NCBI GenBank assembly: GCA_040758525.1
Contig: JBFLVQ010000443.1
Location: 1 to 8,103 of the forward strand
Length of the DNA: 8,103 nucleotides
Reading direction: 5' to 3'
Origin: JBFLVQ01 sp040758525
GTDB taxonomy: Bacteria > Acidobacteriota > Blastocatellia > Chloracidobacteriales > JADJPF01
In this document: positions 1 through 7,979 of the stretch, one piece after another
How the letters are laid out: each line of letters begins with the position of its first letter
Position numbering within the stretch: position 1 is the stretch's first letter
Notes under the pieces: generated by a model
What the model saw: the letters and a program-made list of their open reading frames with translations, nothing else
Told to the model about the DNA's origin: nothing
The model's database searches: none
Program-made: the position numbers and the translations under genes

Positions 1-2
1 CT

Positions 3-3000
3 ACACTCCCATTAGGGCAATACCCCTTTACCATTACTGCTACTGCGTCAGGCAATGACAGTCTGATGGAATCGGTCAACGGCTTCCTTACCATAAACAG
101 TGTTAATAACAGTGTATTGCCGGTCGGGCACACTATTATTAAAGGAGTAGATATCGCCGATGGACATCTAGTGCATTCAGTAACCGATCTTAAGATCCCT
201 GGTCGCGGTCTCTCGTTAGAGTTTACCCGTACCTACTCCAGCACCAGCACAGTAAAGAATAGTCCGCTAGGACCAGGATGGGCAGATAACTATCACTCGC
301 GATTGATCGCGAACACAGAATGCAACTATTTCCTTATCATTGGAGGAGAAGGGCAGGGACAGCGTTTCTCGATAACCGATCTCAAGCCAGCCAAAGGTTA
401 TCACGGCAAGCTAATGCCATCGACAGGTGGTAATGGTTACGATTTCATCACTAAAGAAGGAGTAATCTATCACTACAGTAACCCGATACAGACCGGTACT
501 GATGACGATCAGCCGGTGATAGCTGCTAATCTGGAGTACATACGCGATCCCAACGGCAATCAAATCACCTTCACTTACAATCCTGGTTTTTCCAATGGAA
601 TAGGATTAGGAAGATTAGAGTCAGTAACTGATAGCAGTGGACGCGTGCTGACATTCCAATACCAGCAATTTGGCAGCGCACAACGAATTGTACAAATAGA
701 TGGACCAATGGGATTACAAGTGAAATACAGCTATGATGCACTTAGTAATCTGCTCACAGCTACCAGAGTAGGTGGAGAAGGCGGCGGTGGCGGTGGTGGT
801 GAAGAAGAGAATAACAGGGTGCGTGGTATCAATACCCTGGCGAGCAGTCAAGCTACTGCAGATCGAGTGTGGAGCTATGTTTACACAGGATTGGCAGGAG
901 ATTCCAGGACTCAACATCGCATTGAGACAGTCACCGATCCCAATGGCAACATTACTTCATATCAATACTACACAGATAATGATCTGTTTAATGGTGAAGG
1001 CGCGCAGCCGCCCGGCTGTACAATACCGAATTGTACATTCTTTGCCGTGGCTAACAAGGTGAACAATGTTAAACAGATCACTGAACCACTAAGCAATGGA
1101 CAACCAACCATAACCAAGTTTACTTATGACTACAGTCAGACTACCGTTAATGGTACACACGTTGCTAATGTTATTGATGCACGTAACTTGATGACACAGT
1201 ACACGCTCAATAGCAATGGTTCACCAATCCAGATTGATCAGCCCTTGGGTGTGCGTACCAAAATTACTTGGAATGCCAACGACATCTACAAAGATCAAGA
1301 GATAGATGCTAATGGCAGAGTGACCAAATACCAACACGATGCTAATGGCAACTTAATAGAAGAACGTATCTTTGCTGTTGATCCTGATACCCAACAGACC
1401 ACCGAAATAGTAACCAGCTACACCTATGATGCTACATTCAATAGACTGACGAGCAGAACTGAGCCACACGCTGCTAATACAACGCCTCGCACGACTACTT
1501 ATGAGATCAATCCTGCCAATGGCAACTTGATGTCAGTAAAAGATGCGCTTGGGCATGTGACCAGATACAGCTACGACAGTAATGGGAGTTTAATTGAGAA
1601 AGTAGATTCGCGAGCAATCCGCACCACTTACAGCTATGCTGGTATCGGCGGGCAGTATGGTAATCCTACCACGATCACGCAGGAAGTCGGCAATGGTACA
1701 CAAATAGTCACTAATAACGAGTATGATGATCGCAGTCGCTTAATCAAATCGGTCAATAGTTTTGGTAAGCGGATCGACTATCTCTATGATGAGTTGGATC
1801 GTGTAGTATCAACAGTGAGCCAGGATGTTAACCCTGCCACCAATTTCTCTTCGCCATATACGACAGTAGAGTTTAGTTACTATCCTAATGGTGAATTGAA
1901 GACGGAGAGACTTGACGATATTAGCAAAAAGTATCTACTGGATGGTTTGAATCGACCAATAGTTATTGAATGCAAGTCGGATGAGTTTGGCGCTAATCCA
2001 GTAACCTATACCACAAGCATTAAGTATGATGGCAATTCCAATAAAATAGCAGTGACTGACCGACGTGGAGTCACTTTCACTACTGAGTATGATGGATTGA
2101 ATCGCGCTAAGACTGTGCGAGTAGCAGGGCCATATGGTGGCCCCAATAACGGTACAGACATCATTGCCCAATATAGCTATGATCCTGTGGGAAATAAGCT
2201 GAGCGAAATCGATCTTAAAGGTAACACGACCAGCTTTGTCTATGATGGATTGTATCGAGTAAAGCGTAGAATATTACCAGAGAGTAATCCTGCTACAGGA
2301 CAAGCCTATCGAGAGGAATTTGTCTATGATGAAATAGGTAATTTACTGAGCAGCAAGAATGTCAATGGTCATACTACTACTTATCAGTATGACCTATTAT
2401 CACGCTTAACGAATGTGACCGATGCAGCAGGGCGCGTGAGCACATTTGAATATGCTGCTAATGACGCATCAGCAAATGCTGTACTCAGGCGCGATGTGAC
2501 ACGAGGACTGATGATTGCGTATGAGTATGATGGGCTCTATCGCAAGACCAAGCAGACGGTGACATTGCCCAATCTTCAAGATAACGGAGGTGTGCTTAAT
2601 TATGTTACCAGCTATGTCTATAACGATGTTGAGCACACGGTAATCGCGACAGACCCTCGCAACCAACAACATCTCATACAGATAAACGCTTTTGATTTAA
2701 TTGCTAAGCGTATAGTCGATTTCGCTGGCAACCATCTCAACATTACCACCAGGTTCTCCTATGATGCTCGTGGTAATCTTGCTGCAGAGGTCGATCCACG
2801 TGCTAGCAGTCAATTCGATCTTGCTTATATAACACGCTACGACTATCGCAAGAGTATCACCAATCAGGTTGAAGAGATTCGACATCGAGCCGGTGGTGGT
2901 GTTGAGAAGTTGCGCTACGATGGAGAAGGATTGTTAATCTCATCAACAGATCAACGTGGAATAGTAAGAGAGTTTAGTTACGACAATCTGGGCCGTCCAT

Positions 3001-6000
3001 TGACAACGATACTGCAACAATCTATTAGCGCGAGTTTGGATAAGCAACTAGACCCTGCTCCTGAGCAGTTAACATTGAGCAGCGTAGAATATGACGATAC
3101 TGCCAACACGGTAACGATAACTGATGCCAGTGGGCGTAAGCGCAAGCAAGAACTAGATCGGCTAGGGCGAGTAAAGCGGATTATTGATGGAGTAGGATTA
3201 GGAAGTCTGCAGCGACAACGAGAGTTCACTTATGATGGAATCAATCAGTTAAGCGCAACGGATTGGCACACCTCACAAACAACAGGCAATATTACTACCT
3301 TCAGTTATGATGCTGTGAATCGTCTTACACAATTGACTGATGTCGCCAACCGCACAGAACAGACACAGTACTTTGATGCTGAGAATAGAATCGTTAGTAT
3401 AGATCGAGGTGGCATCAAACAGACCAGTCAATTTGATGCATTAGGGAGGTTAGTAAGCAGTACGGTGATAGGCAGTGATGGTACGACTATCACGACAGTA
3501 CGCAATAAATATGATGGCAATTCCAATCTGATAGAATTGACGGATGCGTTAAACAATGTCACTGGCTATGAATATGATAATGCCAATCGTCGTATTCGCA
3601 CGAATCGAGGAGTAGGATCAAATATAGCCAACACGATTAGTTATGGTTATGATCCTGCTGGCAATCTGTTGAATAGCTTTAATGGTACACGCGGGATACA
3701 GTATGAATACGACCCGATGAATCGAGTGCAACTGCAGTATGATGGGATAGACTTTATCCAGTATCAATATAATTTGCGAGGTGAACTGATAGAATCGACG
3801 GATCGCTATCGCCACATCAGATACGCATACGATGAGTTAGGAGCATTATTACAGGTAATTCGTGACGTCAATGCGAGTTTGGTAACGGAAGAGTATCGCT
3901 ATGATGCATTGCGACGAAGGCGAGCAGATTATCGCAGTGATTACACAGTAGTGCGCAAGTATGATGGACTAGGACGCCTCAGCAGTTTAGAGGAGCATAA
4001 TGTTGGAGCACCAGGCACGCCATTAACCACTACCAGTTACCAATATGACGCTAACGATAATCTAGTGCAGTTAACAGATGCCAAAGGACAAGTAGTGCAG
4101 TACAGCTATGATAATCTGCAGCGCTTGTCCAGTGCGAGCTATCCAGGAGCAGTAGATGGAGGCTTTGGACCAGTAACACAGCAATACAGCTACGTGTATA
4201 ACAACAATGACTTGCTTACTACGGTTACAGAGACACGACTCAATGCTGCTGCTCGTCAGTATCAATTGAGCTATGACGGGCTAGATCGATTAGTCTCACA
4301 AACTGATGGATTAGGCAAGACGATACAATTTACCTACTTTGATAATGGATTGCGCAAGCGACTAACAGATTCTTTAGGTAACACGATCAACTATGGTTAT
4401 GATGCCATCAATCGCTTGACATCGGTAAGTTCGCTCTATGGTAGTGCAAACTATGAGTATTACAGCGATGACTTGCTCAAAGCCTGTATTTATCCTGGTC
4501 AGAATGGAGTACAACTGAGAGCCGATTACGACTACGACAATGCTGGACGCATCACTTCGGTAATTAACAAGAATCTTACTGCTAATCAAGTAATCTCGCA
4601 GTATGGATTGGAATATCTTGATGATCAACTGAAAATCAGAATAAACAGCACACAGCAGGTTGACTCTCAAGTGATCAGCGAGAGCAACACCTTCACATTC
4701 GGCAATGACAGTCGGTTATCGAGTGAGAATCGATTAGTGCGAGCAGATTACAGCGAGATAGTGAATGGAGTAGCATCAAACTACACGGTAGAATACGACT
4801 ACACTGCGGCAGGATATCGAGAGCGAGAGCGAATCAGCACTAGCACAACAACACGCGAACGCAACTACAACTATGGAGTGTTAGGCAGGCTAAACCAAGT
4901 AGTAGACAGCAATGGCACAACCACTAGTTTCAGTTATGACACTAATGGAAATCTCACACGCAAAGAGATTGCTGTAGCAGGCACAACAACTCAAGCAATA
5001 GATTATCAATATGACATTAGTGATAGGTTGCGGTTAGTGAAAGACGCTACTGCTAATGCTACGTTAGGCGCATATGAGTACAGCTATGAAGGCCAACGCA
5101 TCAGACAACAGACCCAGAATGGTGTCATCCATTCTAGCTATGATGGTAATCAATTATTAACAGAATGGGATAACAATCTGCAGCCAATGGTCAATTATGT
5201 ATGGGGTGCACAACTGGCTGCACGCAGCGAAGTCAATGGTAATAATCGCACTAATTACCATTATCTGTTTGATCATTTAGGATCAACTACTAATGTTGTG
5301 AGCACAACAGGACAGCTAGCAGCTAGTTTCCGCTATGATGCATTCGGGGTTTTGAGAGAACCGAACGCGATCAACAATAATGGCAATCGATTGACGTTCA
5401 CAGGGCAGCAACTTGATACTGAGACGGGATTGTATTCTGTAGGCCAGGGCACGAGATATCTCGATCCTACGTTAGGGCAATTTACTCAGCGCGATTCCTT
5501 ATTTGGGAATATTGTTGAGCCGCGTTCACTGAACAGATATGCCTATGGGTTTAATAACCCGCTCCGCTTTACTGATCCTACTGGCTTGGAAGTCGTCGGT
5601 GAAAATGGCGAGCAGATTCTTAGAAACAATGGCGAATCGATCAGCAGAGTAGAAGGTTATGATGTTATCAATGGTAGGATTGTACCGAGAGGAGCAGAAC
5701 AGTATAAAGCAAGGATCAGAGGAGCGAGTGGTGCACTAACCGACCTCGGCCAATTCTTATCCCGTACCAAAGGTCCATTTGTCATTCTGGAGGAAGGAGA
5801 TAAGCTTGCTGATGTCTTTTCTAAGCTCTCCAAGCGAGGCATTCTCATTCATCCGGATAACATTTACAGTGGACCAATCGAGAAAGTTGATGATTTAGTA
5901 CTACAGACTCTTACCAGAGCTAGTGACGTAATCACCAATGAAGAGGTTGGAGGTGGTAGCTCAGTTCGTAGTGCTAGACCTCAAGAGATCGATACTCAAC

Positions 6001-6923
6001 CAGGTAGCTCTGACTATTTTGGTAGTGAGGGAACAGGACTAGAAGGAGCAGAGGCTTTTGTTGATGGAATAGTTGAAGGTGGAATTATCAACCCTGTTCG
6101 TGGCATCATTGATTCCATCACTTCGTTAAGGAATCCTGAAGTACTAAGAAGGACGGCCCTCAACTTCGGCACTGGTGGTCTTGCTTCCATTCCCGACCAA
6201 TTCAGAACTGCGCAAGGTGTATTCACTGATTATAGTGAGTATATTACTAATCCTGCTCCAATAAATGGCGCTATTTTTGATGCTGTTAACCAGGCTGGCC
6301 CTGGTGGTATTTTCAATGCTATTGGTAAGGGGGTTGGTACAGTTGGGTTTGGTATCCTAACATCTGGTAGAGCTAGCACCCCTATTCCTGAACTGTTTAC
6401 TCCTGTGCCTATTAGACCAAGCACAAGTACAGCAAGAGCAGGTGGCTTAGCCGATGATATAGGTAAAACAGGTAGATTATTTGATGATTTCGTTAAAACT
6501 AAAGCTGCGAATGAATATTCAACTTCTGAAGTTCTTGACTTGCAGTTTAAACATGAGAGTTTAATTAGGATTCTAAGCCGAGGTGAAGATAAAGTAATTC
6601 GTAGAGGAACATATCCAGCACAAGAGTTAGCAAACTTAATGGGAGAAATTACGATTGCAACAGGAAGAGAAGTTGGCTTGCTGCGTGTTGGTGGCCAAAG
6701 AGTGTTACGTTTAGGGGATAGTGTTTCAGTATTTACTGGCGACGCAGAACGGGTAATTGCTCATACTCATCCTAGTGGCAAGCTTAAACTAAGTGATAAT
6801 TTCATAAATGGAGAGCGGTTTGGGGATATTCCAACGTTTCAAAATTATCACCCAAAACAGAGAAGTACTATTATAATTGGACCAACAGGGCAGGGCGGAC
6901 GATTCTTTATACCCCGTCCCTGA
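3..6923 (+). CDS. Rhs/YD-repeat polymorphic toxin with JAMM-like C-terminal domain, 5' partial
   Basis: A probable secreted or surface-delivered Rhs toxin, at least 2,306 residues here. The frame has no stop back to base 3. The stretch before the Met at 66 reads like an Ig-like domain end (GQYPFTITATASG), and no Shine-Dalgarno precedes 66, so the true start is upstream. Order: Ig-like tail (to about residue 25); DUF6531-like Rhs N-terminus (25-85, HLVHSVTDLKIPGRGL then TRTYSS and GPGWADNY); about 39 YD motifs of the form YDxxGR/YDxxNR (220-1760); Rhs core end (DHLGSTTN, FTGQQLDTETGLY, RYLDP, NRYAYGFNNPLRFTDPTGL, to 1841); variable C-terminus 1842-2285. In known Rhs proteins the YD repeats form a shell around the toxin, which is released by self-cleavage near DPxGL; the same is inferred here. 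No PAAR domain is visible, though one could lie upstream. Family assignment is secure; delivery route and target are not. Confidence 0.95.
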   Translation, partial: TLPLGQYPFTITATASGNDSLMESVNGFLTINSVNNSVLPVGHTIIKGVDIADGHLVHSVTDLKIPGRGLSLEFTRTYSSTSTVKNSPLGPGWADNYHSRLIANTECNYFLIIGGEGQGQRFSITDLKPAKGYHGKLMPSTGGNGYDFITKEGVIYHYSNPIQTGTDDDQPVIAANLEYIRDPNGNQITFTYNPGFSNGIGLGRLESVTDSSGRVLTFQYQQFGSAQRIVQIDGPMGLQVKYSYDALSNLLTATRVGGEGGGGGGGEEENNRVRGINTLASSQATADRVWSYVYTGLAGDSRTQHRIETVTDPNGNITSYQYYTDNDLFNGEGAQPPGCTIPNCTFFAVANKVNNVKQITEPLSNGQPTITKFTYDYSQTTVNGTHVANVIDARNLMTQYTLNSNGSPIQIDQPLGVRTKITWNANDIYKDQEIDANGRVTKYQHDANGNLIEERIFAVDPDTQQTTEIVTSYTYDATFNRLTSRTEPHAANTTPRTTTYEINPANGNLMSVKDALGHVTRYSYDSNGSLIEKVDSRAIRTTYSYAGIGGQYGNPTTITQEVGNGTQIVTNNEYDDRSRLIKSVNSFGKRIDYLYDELDRVVSTVSQDVNPATNFSSPYTTVEFSYYPNGELKTERLDDISKKYLLDGLNRPIVIECKSDEFGANPVTYTTSIKYDGNSNKIAVTDRRGVTFTTEYDGLNRAKTVRVAGPYGGPNNGTDIIAQYSYDPVGNKLSEIDLKGNTTSFVYDGLYRVKRRILPESNPATGQAYREEFVYDEIGNLLSSKNVNGHTTTYQYDLLSRLTNVTDAAGRVSTFEYAANDASANAVLRRDVTRGLMIAYEYDGLYRKTKQTVTLPNLQDNGGVLNYVTSYVYNDVEHTVIATDPRNQQHLIQINAFDLIAKRIVDFAGNHLNITTRFSYDARGNLAAEVDPRASSQFDLAYITRYDYRKSITNQVEEIRHRAGGGVEKLRYDGEGLLISSTDQRGIVREFSYDNLGRPLTTILQQSISASLDKQLDPAPEQLTLSSVEYDDTANTVTITDASGRKRKQELDRLGRVKRIIDGVGLGSLQRQREFTYDGINQLSATDWHTSQTTGNITTFSYDAVNRLTQLTDVANRTEQTQYFDAENRIVSIDRGGIKQTSQFDALGRLVSSTVIGSDGTTITTVRNKYDGNSNLIELTDALNNVTGYEYDNANRRIRTNRGVGSNIANTISYGYDPAGNLLNSFNGTRGIQYEYDPMNRVQLQYDGIDFIQYQYNLRGELIESTDRYRHIRYAYDELGALLQVIRDVNASLVTEEYRYDALRRRRADYRSDYTVVRKYDGLGRLSSLEEHNVGAPGTPLTTTSYQYDANDNLVQLTDAKGQVVQYSYDNLQRLSSASYPGAVDGGFGPVTQQYSYVYNNNDLLTTVTETRLNAAARQYQLSYDGLDRLVSQTDGLGKTIQFTYFDNGLRKRLTDSLGNTINYGYDAINRLTSVSSLYGSANYEYYSDDLLKACIYPGQNGVQLRADYDYDNAGRITSVINKNLTANQVISQYGLEYLDDQLKIRINSTQQVDSQVISESNTFTFGNDSRLSSENRLVRADYSEIVNGVASNYTVEYDYTAAGYRERERISTSTTTRERNYNYGVLGRLNQVVDSNGTTTSFSYDTNGNLTRKEIAVAGTTTQAIDYQYDISDRLRLVKDATANATLGAYEYSYEGQRIRQQTQNGVIHSSYDGNQLLTEWDNNLQPMVNYVWGAQLAARSEVNGNNRTNYHYLFDHLGSTTNVVSTTGQLAASFRYDAFGVLREPNAINNNGNRLTFTGQQLDTETGLYSVGQGTRYLDPTLGQFTQRDSLFGNIVEPRSLNRYAYGFNNPLRFTDPTGLEVVGENGEQILRNNGESISRVEGYDVINGRIVPRGAEQYKARIRGASGALTDLGQFLSRTKGPFVILEEGDKLADVFSKLSKRGILIHPDNIYSGPIEKVDDLVLQTLTRASDVITNEEVGGGSSVRSARPQEIDTQPGSSDYFGSEGTGLEGAEAFVDGIVEGGIINPVRGIIDSITSLRNPEVLRRTALNFGTGGLASIPDQFRTAQGVFTDYSEYITNPAPINGAIFDAVNQAGPGGIFNAIGKGVGTVGFGILTSGRASTPIPELFTPVPIRPSTSTARAGGLADDIGKTGRLFDDFVKTKAANEYSTSEVLDLQFKHESLIRILSRGEDKVIRRGTYPAQELANLMGEITIATGREVGLLRVGGQRVLRLGDSVSVFTGDAERVIAHTHPSGKLKLSDNFINGERFGDIPTFQNYHPKQRSTIIIGPTGQGGRFFIPRP
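771..806 (+). repeat. GGN codon run encoding poly-Gly/Glu insert in the Rhs core
   Basis: Residues 236-248 read GG, E, seven Gly (239-245), then three Glu, encoded by near-perfect GGN triplets followed by GAA/GAG. It interrupts a YD-repeat segment just after the YDALSN motif. Poly-Gly of this kind is not part of the YD consensus, so it is probably a flexible linker or a slippage expansion. Triplet gain or loss would keep the reading frame. Confidence 0.8.
1170..1724 (+). repeat. Direct repeat, copy 1 (inside the Rhs core)
   Basis: This part of the toxin gene (residues 369-553) is repeated at 7425-7979, offset by 6,255 bases with no indel over 555 bases. A hand count gives 62 mismatches, about 89% identity. 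Both copies are in the same reading frame. Confidence 0.95.
5577..6923 (+). other. Variable C-terminal (toxin) region of the Rhs protein
   Basis: Everything after the core motif DPTGL, residues 1842-2285. Residues 1842-1957 form a mixed region I do not recognise (includes GPFVILEEGDKLADVF and RGILIHPDNI). A Gly/Ser-rich linker follows (about 1958-1994), then a Gly- and Ile-rich segment (1995-2101) with FVDGIVEGG and GPGGIFNAIGKGVGTVGFG, of the kind found ahead of toxin domains in many polymorphic toxins. A Pro/Ser/Thr linker (2104-2125) leads to the final toxin-like domain (about 2138-2285). The long spacer suggests that the toxin is held on a multi-part arm, but what each part does is inference. 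Confidence 0.75.
6477..6920 (+). other. JAMM/JAB-like metallopeptidase-type toxin domain
   Basis: Residues about 2138-2285 of the Rhs protein. The motif HTHPSG (His2233, His2235) followed by Ser2243 matches the zinc-binding HxHPSG...S pattern of JAMM peptidases and RadC-like proteins. Glu2202 in REVGLLRV sits where the JAMM catalytic Glu lies, in the first strand. The usual Asp three residues after the Ser is Phe2246 here; the nearest acidic candidates are Asp2244 and Asp2254 (GDIP). The end QRSTIIIGPTG fits the strand that usually follows. Likely activity is peptide or isopeptide hydrolysis in a target cell. If no Asp fills the site it may be inactive or act differently. Homology to a known Rhs tip family with HTHPSG is from memory, not searched. 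Confidence 0.6.
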
Positions 6924-6931
6924 AAATTGTC

Positions 6932-6936
6932 AAAGG
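6932..6936 (+). promoter_or_regulatory. Ribosome binding site for the immunity gene (AAAGG)
   Basis: AAAGG lies 8 bases before the ATG at 6945. It supports that ATG over the in-frame TTG at 6927, which has no comparable site. It sits just behind the toxin stop codon, so the two genes are probably translated from one message. Confidence 0.6.
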
Positions 6937-6944
6937 TTAAACCT

Positions 6945-7352
6945 ATGAAAGGTTCTAATGTTTCTCTAACTCTGGAATATGTTAACTCAGCCTATTTTAA
7001 GACTATTTGGCTGACAATTACTGACATAACCAATAATAGTGTAATAGAACAAATTGTTGAAGAAGACGGTGAAAAAACAAAATTTACTACAACTACTGCA
7101 CCAGATCTTGCTGGTCGTATAATTAGTAAATTACTATCTGCTGGTCTTGAACTAATTGAAAACTATAAACCAGAGAATGGAATACTTGATGGTGAAGGGT
7201 TCATGTTAAAAATATCTGGAAACAATCAAGTAGAGAGGAAAGTAGTTCTAATAAATCCAAATTACTCAGAGAATAGTACTCTTATCGAGGTTACAAAGGT
7301 ACTTCGGAGCTTAGCTGAATGTTCACCGACTTCACTCACAGATAAGTTCTAA
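6945..7352 (+). CDS. Putative immunity protein for the Rhs JAMM-like toxin
   Basis: A 135-residue protein that I do not recognise as a family. Position is the main argument: it starts 21 bases after the toxin stop, on the same strand, where Rhs and other contact-dependent toxins carry their immunity gene. It has no signal peptide or membrane segment, is acidic overall (about 18 Asp/Glu to 13 Lys/Arg), and reads as an alpha/beta protein: strands near the N-terminus (VSLTLEYV, TIWLTITDI), a helix at APDLAGRIISKLLSAGLELI, a strand pair (FMLKISG, RKVVLINP) and a final helix (STLIEVTKVLRSLAE). That fits a cytoplasmic protein that binds its toxin. GC is about 33%, far below the Rhs core, which fits a transferred cassette. 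A longer form from TTG 6927 (141 residues) is possible but less likely. It could also be an unrelated small gene. Confidence 0.75.
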   Translation: MKGSNVSLTLEYVNSAYFKTIWLTITDITNNSVIEQIVEEDGEKTKFTTTTAPDLAGRIISKLLSAGLELIENYKPENGILDGEGFMLKISGNNQVERKVVLINPNYSENSTLIEVTKVLRSLAECSPTSLTDKF

Positions 7353-7424
7353 CTGAACTTTATGCTTGTAGGCCAAGAAAGGAATGTGATATTGGGCTAA
7401 GATAGTTGTCGCGTTTTTGGCCAA
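7353..7424. other. Spacer between immunity gene and orphan Rhs fragment
   Basis: 72 bases with no gene and no clear promoter or terminator. It contains the arms GGCCAAGAA (7371-7379) and TTTTTGGCC (7414-7422), an inverted repeat with one mismatch and a 34-base loop, too open to call a terminator. The frame of the downstream fragment is open from 7401, after the TAA at 7398-7400. Confidence 0.5.
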
Positions 7425-7979
7425 GTTATTGATGCACGCAACTTACTAACACAATACATACTCAATAGCAACGGTTCACCAATCCAGATCGATCAGCCTC
7501 TAGGTGTGCGTACCAAAATTACTTGGAATGCCAACGACATCTACAAAGATCAAGAGATAGATGCCAATGGCCGAGTGACCAAATACAAACACGATGCTAA
7601 TGGCAATCTCATAGAGGAGCGTATCTTTGCCGTTGATCCTGATACACAGCAGACTACTGAAGTAGTAACCAGCTACACCTATGATGCTAAGTTCAATCGA
7701 TTGACGAACAGAACCGAGCCACAGATTGCTAACGCAACGCCCCGCACGACCACTTATGAAATCAATCCTGCCAATGGCAACTTGATGTCGGTAAAAGATG
7801 CGCTTGGACATGTAACCAGGTATAGCTATGACACCAATGGAAATTTAATTGAGAAAGTCGATTCGCGAGCAATCCGCACCACTTACAGCTACACTGGTAT
7901 TGGTGGGCAATATGGCAATCCTACCACGGTAACGCAAGAAGTCGGCAATGGTACACAAATCGTCACTAATAATGAGTAT
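7425..7979 (+). repeat. Direct repeat, copy 2 (orphan fragment)
   Basis: Partner of 1170-1724. Homology begins sharply at GTTATTGATGCACG and ends at GAGTAT. After that copy 1 continues GATGATCGC, while copy 2 has an extra T and then GATGAAAAGG, after which the two diverge. Confidence 0.95.

Noticed and set aside
66..68. ATG at 66 as the true start of the Rhs gene
   Set aside because: The frame stays open to base 3 with domain-like residues before it, and there is no ribosome binding site.
772..1062. 96-codon frame inside the Rhs gene on the + strand
   Set aside because: Out-of-frame shadow of the Rhs coding sequence, with no motif and no ribosome site.
220..5340. CRISPR-like or tandem DNA repeat array in the YD region
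   Set aside because: The periodicity is at protein level (YDxxGR/YDxxNR), with variable DNA and spacing. It is the normal Rhs repeat.
6927..6929. TTG start for the immunity gene
   Set aside because: No Shine-Dalgarno before it, while the ATG at 6945 has AAAGG at a good distance.
7371..7422. GGCCAAGAA / TTTTTGGCC as a terminator after the immunity gene
   Set aside because: One mismatch, a 34-base loop and no T run after the second arm.
7500..7811. 103-codon frame on the - strand
   Set aside because: Antisense shadow of the Rhs fragment. Similar antisense frames recur all along the large gene because YD-repeat codons rarely give stops on the other strand.
1170..7979. Insertion sequence or transposon bounded by the 555-base repeats
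   Set aside because: No transposase or terminal inverted repeats. The repeats are themselves Rhs coding sequence.
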